Assembly (NCBI GenBank): GCA_958299035.1
Contig: CATQJL010000305.1
Location: forward strand, 72,694,792-72,758,791
DNA: 64,000 nt
DNA from: Cylicocyclus nassatus
Taxonomy: Eukaryota > Nematoda > Chromadorea > Rhabditida > Strongylidae
Direction of reading: 5' to 3'
A program made the translations under genes and the position numbers. Of this stretch, positions 11,275 to 22,614 are shown in pieces. Position 1 is the first letter of the stretch; each line of letters starts with the position of its first letter. The notes beneath the pieces are model-generated. The model made no database searches, had not been told where the DNA came from, and saw only the letters and a list, made by a program, of their open reading frames with translations.

Positions 11275-11409
11275 GTAAAGGATTGCCCATTAGCACGTAC
11301 AAAAGGATTACCCTCACTGCTCTTCAACCGCTCGCGCTATATAGATAACAGTTGCTCGAATGTCAAACGCTATCACATATCAGGACTTATCAAATGTCTT
11401 GTTACTTTT

Positions 11410-11862
11410 TTAAACACCCACCTTCCTCATCGGTGAATACGGAGTGACTGGAGCCTCCAAATTTGCTATTGCTGCGTCTTTATCCGGTAAAGTTTTGGGG
11501 CTGGGAACAGTCAAGCTCTGTGACTTGGTCAATTGTTCTCGATTATCCGCTATGACCTCAGCTTTAAATCTTCTTCTTCTTCTTCGTCTTCTTCTTGATT
11601 TTCTGCTTTTTGATCTTCTGCTCCTCCTCGACTTTCTCCTTCTCGACCTTCTACTTCTCGACTTTCTACTTCGTCCTCTTCTTTTCCTTGATTTTCTTAA
11701 TCTTCTACGACTTCTTCTGCTTCTTCCGCCCTTCCCACTCTTTCTGCCTCTCCTGCTTCTTCTGCGCGATCGCCTGGACTTTTTGCTTCGCTTTTTTCTA
11801 CTTCTGCTACGCCTTTTTCTCGATCTAGACCTAGATTTGCGCGAACGAGATCGCCTTGAACG
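11410..11862 (-). CDS. Terminal exon of an Arg/Ser-rich (RS domain) protein
   Basis: Reading the minus strand from 11862, directly after a TTCTTCAG acceptor, gives 150 uninterrupted codons and a TAA at 11410-11412. The first ~95 residues are RS-type sequence (for example RSRRSRSRKSRSRSRKRR), with RG and KS variants. The last ~52 residues are non-repetitive, from FKAEVIADNREQLTKSQSL to a PVTPYSPMRKVGV end. RS domains mediate protein contacts in pre-mRNA splicing and nuclear speckles, so a nuclear RNA-processing role is likely, but no RNA-binding domain is visible here and I cannot name the gene. The exon starts in phase 0. Upstream exons should lie above 11862 on the minus strand; I found no confident partner. 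The poly-Leu frame on the plus strand is its antisense shadow. Confidence 0.6.
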   Translation of the reverse strand, partial: RSRRSRSRKSRSRSRKRRSRSRKKRSKKSRRSRRRSRRGRKSGKGGRSRRSRRRLRKSRKRRGRSRKSRSRRSRRRKSRRSRRSKSRKSRRRRRRRRRFKAEVIADNREQLTKSQSLTVPSPKTLPDKDAAIANLEAPVTPYSPMRKVGV

Positions 11863-12583
11863 CTGAAGAACGCGAAATTAGGCATCTGTGTCTAAACGAA
11901 AGCTGTTCACCTTTACCCCCTTCTCTCTAGAAGCCCTTCTTCTTGAAACCCTCTTCACATCTTGCTTTCTCCGAAACAGGAAAGCGACATTTTAGTGTCT
12001 TTCTCTTCTTCCACGTCTCTTTCCATATCCATGACCAACTAAATGCAGAAGAGAAGTAAGAGCCTAGGACCGCAACTCACTGACCCTCCTCTTCGTCCTT
12101 CTTTCGCCCTGTCCAGGGCCTTTGTTCTTCTGTAATGCTTGTTGATTCATCACAATGAAGTAAGTCTTGACGAATTGAGTTGAGATTCAAAAATGATGCA
12201 CATCTCTTTTTCGATTGTTGTGATGGAAGAGAATGGGAAGATTTATTGATGTCGTATGCATAAATTTATTGGTAAGCTCCATTTCAAAGTGAGCTTTAAA
12301 AAAATTTGAGATAGTTGCTTTAATTATCGTTCCTCTCCAAACTCTCCATCTCTTTTTTCCCTTTCAAAAACTCTTATCTCTCATCTCTGTAGAAACAGAC
12401 ACAGTATAAGATAATTTTTATTATTTTTTCTTTGACAATATCAGCTCGAATTCTCATCAAGTCTTGAGGGATAAACTGCTTTGTGTTTTTCCAGCACTTG
12501 AGCGCGAGCAAATGACAGATTACAGTGGACACATCTAGATACACATTGCCTTAAAAACACTTTTTGACAATGGGACGAGAAAT

Positions 12584-14687
12584 TTACATATGTTTCCTTT
12601 GCGGAAAATGTGTTTGTTCATGTGCTCTGAGATTGCTACGATCAGCGAAATACCGGCCACAGAACGAACAAGAGTACGGTTTCTCACCTGAATGACATTT
12701 TATAACGAACAATAAATTACTTAAAATATCTCTAACACTATTATCGAACAATTTCAAAAACTATTGAGCAAATTATAGGAGAAAAATCTGCTATTAGATA
12801 CCTGTATGTGTTCGCTGATGACCTTTTAATAACCACGGTCTACTGAAGCTTTTTCCACATTTTTCACAAACGCATGGTAAAGAATGCGTTTTGAGATGCA
12901 TCTTCAATGCACCGGACGATCTGGAAAAGTACAACTTAAGCGAATTAATTTCAGGCTCCTCTCAATCGTTCAGTTGGAGTGTTTTGAACGAAAATCCAGA
13001 ATTTACTTACTTAAAAATGCTTTAGTGAGAATGCAAACGAGTAGGCCACTCAATAGCAAAGGTATATTGTTTCCTACATGTGTCGAGTGAGTGTCTAATA
13101 ATACATTTCTATGAAGTTGACTGAAATATAGTGCATGAGAGAGGTCAAAATGGTAAATCTCAATCTTTCAGAGTTCTATAAATCTTGCTGGGATAGCAAC
13201 CAATTCAAAAGCAGTGTTAATCATTGGAAAATTGACTACAAAATCAATTGCACCATAATTAAGAAAATACGTGATTTGTACGGCACACCAAGTGTACGGT
13301 GATTTTAGGTAATCTTCTTTTGAAAAAAATAATGATGAGAAAAAACTACTTACAACGACTACTTTGGTAAGTTCACCAAGATTGCAAAACTGGTAAAAAG
13401 GGTTTAGAACGTTAAAAGGGCAAAAAGAGCAGCTAGAAAGTGTACATCAGTACAAGTCATCAGTACATACAGTAGAACATCTTTTCTCTGATCCGCCCAT
13501 TAAAGACCTAATCGAGGGTTCCGCTCACTAGAACAGGGCTCGTCACAAGCTGGCACCAGGGAAATTTCAAAACGAAGTCTCCTTTGATCCTGAGAATTCT
13601 GTGCGAGATCCCCTTTAAACTTTGAGCCCTAAACACCGAAAAACACTCGAAAAAACGAGAATTCGATTGAAAAGTGTTTTCTTCGACTTTTCGTGTCTTC
13701 TCGGCCACAAAACGATATTCTCTGTTTTCTGTTCCAAAAGCGATATTCAGCTTGACTCTTTGCCTGCACTATAATACAGTTTTACAAAAGAAAAATTATA
13801 ACTTGATTCTATGTTTGAAGTTTGGAATAGTGATTTATTATTAGAAGAGATGTTTTACAACCTAGAAAAAGTCAAAATCCTGCGCGATGCAAAAAAAAGT
13901 TTTACCTGCAGAAACGATACAGTTGATTTCCACAAATATTCTGTCGAAATTTGCTATCATTTCCCCCAACAGGAACTCAAAATCCCCACAAATCACTAAA
14001 ATCAAGTTCGGCTACACTCACGGCACCTGTTTCAGAGCTTTCCGGTTTTCTTTGCGTTTGTAACACCCAGACGAACAGGTGCGCGCAGGTGTGCTCTCTT
14101 GCATCAAAATATTGCCACCCGGAAAAGACGAATCGAGGCGCTCCTATCGGAAAAACTTCAGCTTTTTTCCGTAGCTGACTACATCTACAGTATCTGATGT
14201 CCATCTTTGATCTTTGCGAAAAATATGTTTTTCAAGTCAGGAGCTGTGTACAATAGGGAGTCAAAATGATGAAAGAAGATTAAGAAATTAAGGAAAACTT
14301 ATAGAGGAGCTCATAGTTTGGGAAGGTTGAGAGACTCAGAACTGTATAGCGAACAATTTATACTGATAAACAACCCTCCACCAGCCTGTATCTCTGATTT
14401 CAACTTTTTTCCTTCTAAACAGATACTAAGGCTTTAGTTTGTACTCTTATTTGTAATGCTTCTGGCAATGAACACATGTTTGATCTACTCGACCGTCCTG
14501 ATGACATTGCATATGCCTTCGAAGGCCAAAAAATGTGAGGTAGGATTTTGAGCAGAGCGGACACTAAAAATATTATGTTAGCAGTGATTCAAAGAATGGA
14601 GGAAGGACTTACTTGCATTCTGTCCATTGCATTTGAAGCTTGTGAAGTTTCGGGAGAAATGAGGTCTTCTATGTATGAAAGCAAAAT
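12584..14687 (-). CDS. Snail-family C2H2 zinc-finger transcription factor (partial)
   Basis: Four minus-strand exons: 14687-14613 (start less certain), 14563-14451, 12920-12802 and 12687-12584 (stop TAA 12584-12586). Finger 1 is [21 protein letters not shown]. Finger 2 starts with CVHCQKHY and is completed across the intron by [12 protein letters not shown]. Finger 3 is [21 protein letters not shown]. Finger 4, after a TGEKPY linker, is [21 protein letters not shown]. The [16 protein letters not shown] and [10 protein letters not shown] strings are diagnostic of Snail/Slug proteins, which bind E-box DNA and usually repress transcription. Phases agree at the junctions (0, 2, 1). There is no fifth finger; the protein stops about seven residues after finger 4. 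The donor after 14451 reads ATAAGAG instead of GTAAGAG. The N-terminal exons and any repressor (SNAG) motif are not identified. Confidence 0.8.
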
Positions 14688-17053
14688 CTAGATAAAATAA
14701 CTGAGTGAAGCTTTCTGTGAAGAAGGTTACATATTCTGCTACAATTTTTTTGGGATGGACTTCATTTATTTTGTTAAAAATTGTGTTTTTTTTTCACGAT
14801 TTTAGATATACATATTCGTAAACTGAGTAATTTAGTATCATCTCGTTTTTTTTGTTCGAGAAAATTAGCACACTAGCACAAAAACTTGCAAGAAGCGTAA
14901 TTCTAACTAAGTAGTTTAAAAGATTTTCCACTCCTTTAGATTGCGAAAATTAAATTGTATAACAAACTAGTATTATTACTCTAGTTAGCTTACTATTTTC
15001 CTTGTTTCAAACTCATGTATCAAATTTTCGTACATAGGTATACTGTAGGTGTCAAGGCAATTCAATTTATTGTATTTACCCGTGATCAACATGACGCAAG
15101 ACTTAGAAATAAGAACGAATTATGTTTGATTTATGCACGGGCCTGCTGAATATTTGAAAAAAAAACAATGTAGAAGCGGCAAAATACAGTAAAGATTATA
15201 TAGGAATATATAGGGGAGAAGAAAGAATATAGAATATATAGGGAAGAAGAAAGCATGTGCCTAATTTCGTCGTGCTATTGTCAGGTCAAAAAGCATTAGC
15301 TACCTTTTTAAACAGACATTGCTTGAGCAGAAAAAGCAAACTCACTTTCAAATATGGATCGTTTACGTAAGGAGGCCATAGCTTTGATGAGATGGTGTTA
15401 TCACAACGTACACTCACACTCACAAACCGAACAAGTGGTTGAAGACAGCTGAGGTGATCAAGTAATCTGTTTCGCACTCACCTGTGCAACCTGATGGCCA
15501 CAGGTGCTTTACACTGTGTGTGTCTCAGTGCTTTCCCTCATTTCCCTTTGCCTTTATCGTGGGCATACGGTAGTCGTCAATGTTTCTACCCACACGGCTG
15601 TGTTTACATCGTTGAGATATGTTGCTGGGCTTTTTTTGAGAGAAAAGCTTTTCTTATTCTTTTCATCACTGATATGGACCATTTTTTTACAGTAAACCTA
15701 AACTTTCAATAATTCTTGCTCATCTAAAATCCACTTCTCAAATCATTATGCGATTGCTCTCATGCAATGCCCTGGGAGGCAGCCAATATGGACTAAAGTG
15801 ATGCCAGCCAAATGCATTGCGTAGATTTCTCCAGTTCTAAGATATTTGAAAATTTGGAAAAAATTTTGTTTAGGATTATCTTAGCACACTATGCCTCTGA
15901 AGTTGAGTCGTCCTAGACATATCAAACTTTTTCACTCGAATTATTTATGCCTGCTGGTTCAAAAAGCCAAAACATACAGTTTTTTTGCAGCACTTGCGCA
16001 AAATGAGCCAGTTTCAATAACTGTATCCAAATCGCACAAACCATCAAAATTCCTAAAGCCGATTTTGACGCTTAACCTTCACACAAAAGTTTTGACAAAG
16101 AAGTTTGCTTCCACCAGAGTATGCAAACTTTTAACACAATAAAGATATGCTAAAAACATTGGCAGATTGATCAGCTTTTTTGGTATAATGGTTTTGATTG
16201 CGTACCTTTCTATTAATGAAGGTAATGTTCTGCCGATAAACATTGTTGATCGTAATTATAATTGCATATTGAAAATGACCGTATTATATTTTCATGTTGA
16301 TGAAACATGGTGATGTTCAGCAATTTTAAACGTCAACGTAGCATTGTTGTTCAGCACGGTTGATTTTGGCCAGGGAAGAAGTAGACAAATTTGACAAGGC
16401 TGCACTAAAGCTGGTCGCTACTATAAATTGTTTACCACTACTTTTTCAGAAGGTATTGTAAGCTATGTTTTGTTGTGATATTGTAATATTTAACTGTGAT
16501 TTTAAATTTGCGACATTTAAGGCTTTGACATTTTTGCTCGATTTCACCAAGCGTTACCTTTTCTAGGAATGAGCTGCTTACAGAGTCTTCAATTATTTCC
16601 CCCGGTAGATAGGCGCTTGGATAACTTTGCGTCACTTCATAGGCGCTCGGCCTCACCCTTAGTTGAGCAAATCGAGGTTTTGCTGAAGCGCTGCTCTAGA
16701 AGGCCATATCGGCAAGAGGTGCAATACGGAAAAATCTCAGCAAGTACAGGCCCTGTAAAGCACTCAAATCAAACAATCTCTCGGACCCCACCGTAGGTAA
16801 CTGTGAAATTTCTGGGGTTGCGGGGGACACTCTCAACTACTGCGGCTGCCATATAAGGCGGAGCTTGAGGCGGTCCCCTCGAGGTGACGTCACAAAATTC
16901 GAGGCACGGTGTTCTCAGGGGAATTTAGTAAAGTCTTTCTCGGCAATTTTCCAAATTTCCAGACTGCCGGGGAAACTAATAGCAGCCAATTATAATTATA
17001 CGGCTATAGCCATCAAGCTGACACACAGCTTGCGCTATTTTCGAGCTCCCGTG
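14688..17053. other. Upstream of the Snail-family gene; no exon supported
   Basis: N-terminal exons of the zinc-finger gene are expected here on the minus strand. A GTGAGT donor after CTTGTTCGGTTT near 15423 follows an open stretch, but I cannot fix its frame. The rest is AT-rich with short open frames. Confidence 0.3.
15205..15253. repeat. Short tandem duplication
   Basis: AATATATAGGGGAGAAGAAAG at 15205-15225 is followed by a near copy at 15233-15253. Low-complexity, AG-rich. Confidence 0.6.
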
Positions 17054-17057
17054 TTAA

Positions 17058-17512
17058 AGGCAGTGTCCGGGCAAGAACTCGATTTTGAGATTTTGTGCTT
17101 ACCCGGACCTATTCGCTATGCTGAACCCGAAAATCCACATTGGAGAGCGCGAAAACGACGAAAAAGGGCTTTAACACTGGAGGGAAATCAGCAAGTGGGC
17201 GGGATCTTCCCCACTGTGAATTCATGCTTCCAGCTTCCAGAGCAATTCTCTCGAATCCGTTAGCCGCTCTGACATCACCACCGATCAAGTGCAAGCGAAT
17301 GACTCGAAACCGGAATCAAAAAGATCGCCCCCGAAGCTGGGAGCGTGAATTCACAGTGGGGAAGACCCCGCCCACTTGCTGATTTCCCTCCAGTGTTAGA
17401 GCCCTTTTTCGTCGTTTTCGCGCTCTACGATGTGGATTTTCGGATTCAGCATAGCGAATAGGCCCGGGTAAGCACAAAATCTCAAAATCGAGTTTTTGCC
17501 CGGACACTGCCT
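17058..17512. mobile_element. TTAA-flanked MITE, copy 2
   Basis: Begins AGGCAGTGTCCGGGCAA and ends with the reverse complement. It is flanked by TTAA at 17054-17057 and 17513-17516. The terminal inverted repeats are about 190 bases long and nearly identical, leaving a short unique centre, so the element would fold into one long hairpin. The open frames across it read through both arms and are not genes. Its high arm identity suggests it is younger than copy 1. Confidence 0.85.
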
Positions 17513-17516
17513 TTAA

Positions 17517-18080
17517 GAATACTTCAAATCGTTTTTGCCACTTTCTTCTCCGCGTTTTTTTCCTCTCGTGCTTTGGTTTCTACTTCGCTTTATTTTTCTC
17601 CGTTCAGGTAGACATTGCGGGCAATCTCAAACCAACACCACGGGAAACCGCACTGCTTCAAAGAAGGAGAAGCTATGGCTTTTTGATTGAGTTGAAGGAC
17701 AAGCGTGTTAGGACTCGATAGCTTCACCAGAACATTCCACATTAAGGAGTTGAACGTTCGTATACTCAAGGTATCGATATAAGTTGAGACAACACATATT
17801 TTTGTTTATATGTGTTCCTATATTCTGATTCGATTTCTCATACGTGTTTACAGGAGGGGCTCTTTATCACCGCAACTTTTGGTCTCGCTTGCGCTTCTAC
17901 CATACTTTTTCTCGAGTCAGCAAACCACTTCAAACTCCTTGTAAGTTTGTTATCTGTCATCACATTCGAATCGAGCTGCTTCAGTCTTCAGTTAAACCGC
18001 ATGTCAAAGCTATCGATATGGAGTTTTGCCAACAATTTTTGAGTTTAACGCTAGTTCAGCTTCTCATATCTGTTTCCAAA
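17517..18080. other. No gene recognised
   Basis: T-rich sequence with short open frames and no supported exon. It ends at the left LTR. The base composition resembles the other intergenic stretches. Confidence 0.3.
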
Positions 18081-18491
18081 TGTAAATAGAAGTTTATGTT
18101 TGTATATATCCGGTATGTAAACCTACACTTATTCTTTTCCTTTCCTTTTTGCTGTTTCCCATTATCACTAGTACAATACCGTACACTTTCTTCTTTCCCA
18201 TACTCTTTGTTTACAGATGGCACAACGATAGCTCGCCGCGCAACTATGCCAAGCAAAGGAGGAGTCTGGCGAATCAGTGAAGAACGTACGACCAGCGAGC
18301 CACCACGTCTTTGGGCTCCAATCTCTCTTTCTTGTTGTGTTTCTGTTTTTTGCATTGCCGGCTTGGTATATTTGCGAGTTGTTCATGTTTACTGAGATAA
18401 ACACATGTCGTGAGATTGTGTTAGGTGCACCTTAAGGCGTTCTCTCGCGCTAATATGGTATCGTTCATGTGAGAGGGTGACACGATATCCA
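18081..18491 (+). repeat. 5' LTR of the composite element
   Basis: Direct repeat of 38856-39267, beginning TG and ending CA. The copies are roughly 94% alike by hand count, which implies an old insertion. Short open frames on both strands within it are shared by both LTRs and are not genes. Confidence 0.85.
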
Positions 18492-18494
18492 TAA

Positions 18495-18512
18495 ATGGTA
18501 GCAGCGAGTGCG
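18495..18512 (+). other. Candidate primer-binding site
   Basis: TGGTAGCAGCGAGTGCGG lies three bases after the end of the 5' LTR. A leading TGG pairs with the CCA end of a tRNA. The tRNA species cannot be named without a comparison set. Confidence 0.55.
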
Positions 18513-19339
18513 GCCTCGTAGTAGCCCGCGACCCAAACCGACCTTACCTCTTGTAGGAATTGAATTCCTTATGAGAGTAGCTCATGAGATGACCGGTTTA
18601 GCCTCAGCCGGGGGTGATTTGATTGGAAAACTGTGCAGCGTAGAGTCTGGGGGATGGCCACCTACTAAATTCAAAATCTCTCTCAATTTTCTCTTCAAAT
18701 TATCTGTCTTTTTAATGTCTTTTGTTGGAATTTTGTCGCTGCATGGTAACACACAAGAAATGAATGATTTTGTTCTTCACTCAAACCTCGTCGCCTATTT
18801 GGGTGGAATCTGGGATCCAGACAAGTTGAAATAATTGGTCCTTGTTGGCCATTATTCACCAAAAATGTGTGATTTGCAATTGAAAAGACTATTCCAAAAA
18901 AATGGTGATATTTCTGTTGATAATGTTGTTTCCTTATTACTCTGAGTGTCCTGAGAAACATATCGTTTGTTCCCCAGCAAGATTCCCATAGGTACCACGT
19001 CATCTCGCTGCCTTTCGCACTTTTGAATGTGTTAACTTCGGGCACTTCCGTTGAAATTTCACGAGAAACGCGTCAAAAAGAGCAAAAGGCAGTGTCGCAC
19101 CACGTACGCACGCTGGTTCACATGGGAACCTCTCTGGGGCGCAGACAGTACGTTACATCACTCTCATATCATCCAAAAGCCCTAGTCTTTTTTATAATCA
19201 CGAGTCCCCCCCCCCCTACCCCCGTTTCCGAGAGGCAGGAGGGCCAAGAGAACCCCCCATAAGCGACGGATACGGCGCATCCCACCTTGCAAGAAGGTTT
19301 TTGATGGAGGGTAGGCAAGGAAATCCTTGCAGTAGTTGG
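18513..19339 (+). other. 5' leader of the LTR element
   Basis: Between the primer-binding site and the inserted TIR element. There is an open frame at 18508-18834 without recognisable domains. The leader resumes after 20449. A GTGAGT donor-like site at about 20755 may be the 5' splice site for subgenomic messages; this is inference. Confidence 0.35.
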
Positions 19340-19345
19340 CTGGAA

Positions 19346-20449
19346 CCAGGGTCGAGCGTGGGGTCAGGCGCGCCCGACCTGGGGAGTCGTATTGAGGGCA
19401 GGACTGAGGGGGGGGGGGGGCGTAATTAAGAATCGAATTTGTTAACTTGGGGAGATACTGCGAAGGTGAAGAAGAAATGCGCTAGCCCGGTGGCTATCGC
19501 GATCACATGAAGGAATGACGGTCATAAACAGCATACTGATTGTCTCCACAATGGAAGTTTCAGCCAAAATTCAAATCTTCATCTCTTTTACCTTAACATA
19601 TGAGGTCGACAAGGAAGCTTGCTGTGTGAAATGGGTATCATTTCCATAATTAGCATATCAAATTACCTCTATTCGCTCTACTACTGCAGTTTCTAGTGTT
19701 TCGCAACGTCTAAAAAGCGTGATTTTCAAACATGATCAACTTGGTCTCAGAAGTGAAAAAAGTCATTTGTATACTCATAACAAAGTAATGTTCTCTACAA
19801 GTCTATGCTACAAATCGGGCTTCATATCGCTTTCATACAGTGAAGTAGAAGTGCTGCCAAAATTCCAACCGGCGCGTTTTTCACGTTGAGTGCTTCAACT
19901 CCTCGAATTGACACAAAGCCGAAACAAGTCAAATCAAGCTCGAACACTTACTGTGGAATCTTCGAGGGTTGAGCTAGCGAATCGCATAAAACTTGAGTAG
20001 AAAAGCTTTTTCGGAAATAAAGTTAATGAGGTCAGGCGCAACCCCTCAAAAGGTCAGGCCGCCTGAGCTTTTGAGGGGTTGCGCCTGACCCTCTTAACGT
20101 GCCTTTAAAATTCAAAAATCGCCCCTTTCTTGATATGAGTATTGAGCGCAAAGCCTTTTCTTGCTATATTGAAAATTTGGAGCCAAACACTCCACCCCTG
20201 CGAAAATTATGGCCTTGAAAAGAGGACAATCCAGATCTATAAACTTGCCGTCAAGGTGCGTGTGGTTGTGCAATCGCAAAAAGTCGGGCCTACAGACGTT
20301 AAAAAATAGAAACCTGCAGTAGGCTGGTCTTCTTCAAAATATAACACCCTGAGGACTTGGAGGTGAAGCGGAGGGTCGCTTAGGGGCTTTCACAGGGGGG
20401 GGGGGGGCGTTTTTGGGAGACTTGTGCCTGACCTCTTGCTCAACCCTGG
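19346..20449. mobile_element. TIR DNA transposon, non-autonomous, 6-bp duplication
   Basis: Terminal inverted repeats of about 26 bp (left start CCAGGGTCGAGCGTGGGGTC; right end is its inverted counterpart with four differences) bound 1.1 kb. Each end is directly flanked by CTGGAA (19340-19345 and 20450-20455). No transposase frame is visible. The element carries a perfect 23-bp hairpin at 20030-20090 that repeats the GGTCAGGC motif of its termini, plus two 13-base G tracts. It sits in the leader of the LTR element. Confidence 0.7.
20030..20090. repeat. Perfect 23-bp hairpin
   Basis: The arms 20030-20052 and 20068-20090 are perfect reverse complements around a 15-base loop. The stem contains GGTCAGGCGCAACCCCTC. 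Position and stability resemble a rho-independent terminator only superficially, and the setting is eukaryotic. It is more likely an internal foldback of the surrounding TIR element. Confidence 0.8.
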
Positions 20450-20465
20450 CTGGAACGTTTGCAGA

Positions 20466-20545
20466 GCTTTGGCCCGGGAGGGGAATTGAACCCTCCCTGG
20501 ACTAGCGAGAAACAGACTCGATCGCCTTGCACCATCCGCCGCTTA
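20466..20545 (-). other. tRNA-like sequence, probable SINE or tRNA relic
   Basis: On the minus strand a TGGTGCAAGG A-box-like motif is followed about 45 bases later by GGTTCAATTCC, a B-box match, within a GGGAGG...CCTCCC stem. The T loop appears one base too long and I could not form a proper acceptor stem, so it is not called as a working tRNA. It sits just outside the TIR element and could be a tRNA-derived SINE head. Confidence 0.4.
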
Positions 20546-21484
20546 TCAACAGGTACCTTCCTGAGCTAATTGATCCTGGTGGCGCCGGTGACCTGACGTG
20601 GCGATACATGTTAATAGCTGGCAGGAACCGGCAAGCTCAGCGAACCGGTCAATACATGGTAAGAAATGTGGCACTCAACAGATATCGACCGTTCTACTCC
20701 AGCCACTTACTTTTCTGCCATCCGATCCACCACGAGGACCTCCAGGATTAGGTGAGTTTTTATCATATAATAGATCCATTTTTTCCCATAGAACGCTGCT
20801 TTTTCTCACTTCTTGTTTAGTTGCGTTTTTGAGAGGAATGCACCATTTTTGCATAATCTTACTTTCTGCTCATTCATGATGCATTCTCGCTACTAATTGT
20901 TCATAACATTAGACCTATCCTTGTGCAAGTCTTTTTCACGTGTTGTTTTCGCTATGACCTTTCTTTCTCGTGCACTTTCTATATTCTTGATCGCAAGCTC
21001 TCGCATAGCTTACAATCAACAAACTTTACACAAACTCTGCGTATAATTTTCTTACGTTTCTTTCCCCAAACTGCTCAGAATTTCAAATTCGCAGGCGTAA
21101 AATTTTTCTTTATGCACATTTTTCTTTGTCCGTGCCCCAAACGGAGTTTCATTCATTCCATCTCGGTTTTTCGCGGCTAAATCACGCAACAAATTTCTCT
21201 TTGTCTATCATAAACATAGTCTGCGTGCAATCTCAAGCATTCCCATTCAATGTTTGAATTCCCATTCATGATCTCACGCGAACTTTAGTATGTTTTCAAG
21301 CGCGATAGCATCTTTGTCCCTTTGTGTGAGAAACTCTCATACAAAGCTTTCCCCTATCTTGGCTTTCATCGAGCACATGTTGCCGATGGCAGAAACAAAG
21401 ATGCAGTGCGCACAAAGAGTACATACCATCGGGGATAGTATATAATAAGCCGACTTAGGAGACGAGTACCCACTCCAACGCTAA

Positions 21485-22495
21485 GGATCTGGAGGAGCAA
21501 CGCCTTCTCCATACTCAAGCCAACATCGCTCGCATCAACACCCGATCTCGGACTACAACACAGGACAACTACGACTCTGCTCGATCATCACCTCCAGAGA
21601 CGGTAAGTCCAGTTGATTCGGCATTGACTACCGGTGAAGGTATGTTTCCAACGGAAGTTAATGTTCTAAGTCAAGCTTATAGCGGCCTTGCCCTCGGGAA
21701 GCTCGCGCCCAAATATGTTGAATACTTCTTTATAGACCCAAGATTTTAATGAGTGGCATCGCCAGTTTGAAGACATTATGCGCAATTCTGTCGTACCTCT
21801 GCCGGAACAACTCAAAGTTAATGCACTTCACGCTATTTTGAGGGGCGACGCGCACGATATCATTGAAGAAATGGTCTGAGGACAGAAACAATTATGATAA
21901 GGTAGTTTCGTTTCTACGCTCGCATTTTGAGTTGCCATACTCTCGCGAAATAGCAAGACAAGAACTGGCGGAATGCAAGCAAAGAGCCAACGAAGATGTG
22001 GACTCTTTTAGTAAGCGCGTCCGAAAAGTGGTCCAAATTCTAATGAAATGGGCGCCTAAGAACATTGTGCAAGATAAACTTTTGGAAGAGTTTGTTAATC
22101 GCCTAAAACCAGATGTGAAATGGCACGTTAAAGCGCAAAACCCCAAAACTTTCGAAGATGCTCTGGTAAAAGCAATCACATATGAGTCTTTATGCAACGA
22201 AATGTCAGATCTAATGGTATTTAATCCAGATCTGCGTACATACGTCGCAAGGAGAGCAACCGATGACGTCAGGAGAGACTTCAACCGTGAAAGGAGAGAC
22301 CATCCAACCAACAATTCCGACCGAGAGAGGTAAGATCATTTTCTAATAGATCTAATAGACCATCTTGGCCGCGTTCATCGACTGCGAATGTGACTTGTTA
22401 CAAGTGCGGAAAAATCGGTCATTTTGCTAATGTTTGTCGCTCTAGTATGCCTCCCCCTAACAAATTTTCAACAGCGGCGTCAATTTCCAATAAGA
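21485..22495 (+). pseudogene. Ty3-like Gag with CCHC knuckle, frameshifted
   Basis: The Gag reads in three frames. An N-terminal part from about 21485 ends at a stop near 21750. The frame then shifts to TQDFNEWHRQFEDIMRNSV and continues to a TGA at 21878-21880. The 21863-22333 frame then encodes the capsid-like region (REIARQELAECKQRANEDVD). A final frame carries the nucleocapsid knuckle CYKCGKIGHFANVC at 22396-22437, a perfect CX2CX4HX4C. The helical capsid followed by one CCHC motif is typical of Ty3/metavirus Gag, which packages element RNA. A TATA-like AGTATATAATAAGCC lies just upstream near 21435. Frameshifts mean no intact Gag can be made. Confidence 0.75.
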
Positions 22496-22614
22496 AATAA
22501 ATCCCCGCCAAATTCGAATGCTAGACAAAATCCAAGAGAGCGTATAGATTTAGACCCCTTGCGCAACGTAATTCAATCCTGCATCAGCGATCAGATAGTT
22601 ATGACAGATCGAAT

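Larger units (their letters stand above)
8523..11276 (+). mobile_element. RTE-clade LINE with target-site duplications
   Basis: A non-LTR retrotransposon bounded by an exact 12-bp duplication, AAAGGATTGCCC, at 8511-8522 and 11277-11288. The similarity extends into the flanking CTAAGY. Its 3' end is two copies of the octamer ATCTAAGT (11261-11276). A short tandem repeat in place of poly(A) is typical of RTE-clade elements. The order is 5' leader (8523-8767), remains of the endonuclease, RT, and a C-terminal domain. At about 2.75 kb it is shorter than a full RTE element, and the first part of the endonuclease is missing. The clear duplication shows it was inserted by target-primed reverse transcription, but its frame is now broken several times. 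Confidence 0.85.

Noticed and set aside
11444..11866. 140-codon Leu-rich plus-strand frame
   Set aside because: It is the antisense shadow of the RS-domain exon; CTT/CTC repeats read as Leu on this strand.
15286..15477. Minus-strand frame as first exon of the Snail-family gene
   Set aside because: It has no ATG start and competing frames around the GTGAGT donor; the join to the known exons cannot be shown.
18096..18404. Open frames repeated at 38871-39176
   Set aside because: They lie inside the paired LTRs and are not separate genes.
20030..20090. Bacterial-type terminator hairpin
   Set aside because: Nematode introns and retroelements throughout; the hairpin belongs to a TIR element and lacks a functional context as a terminator.
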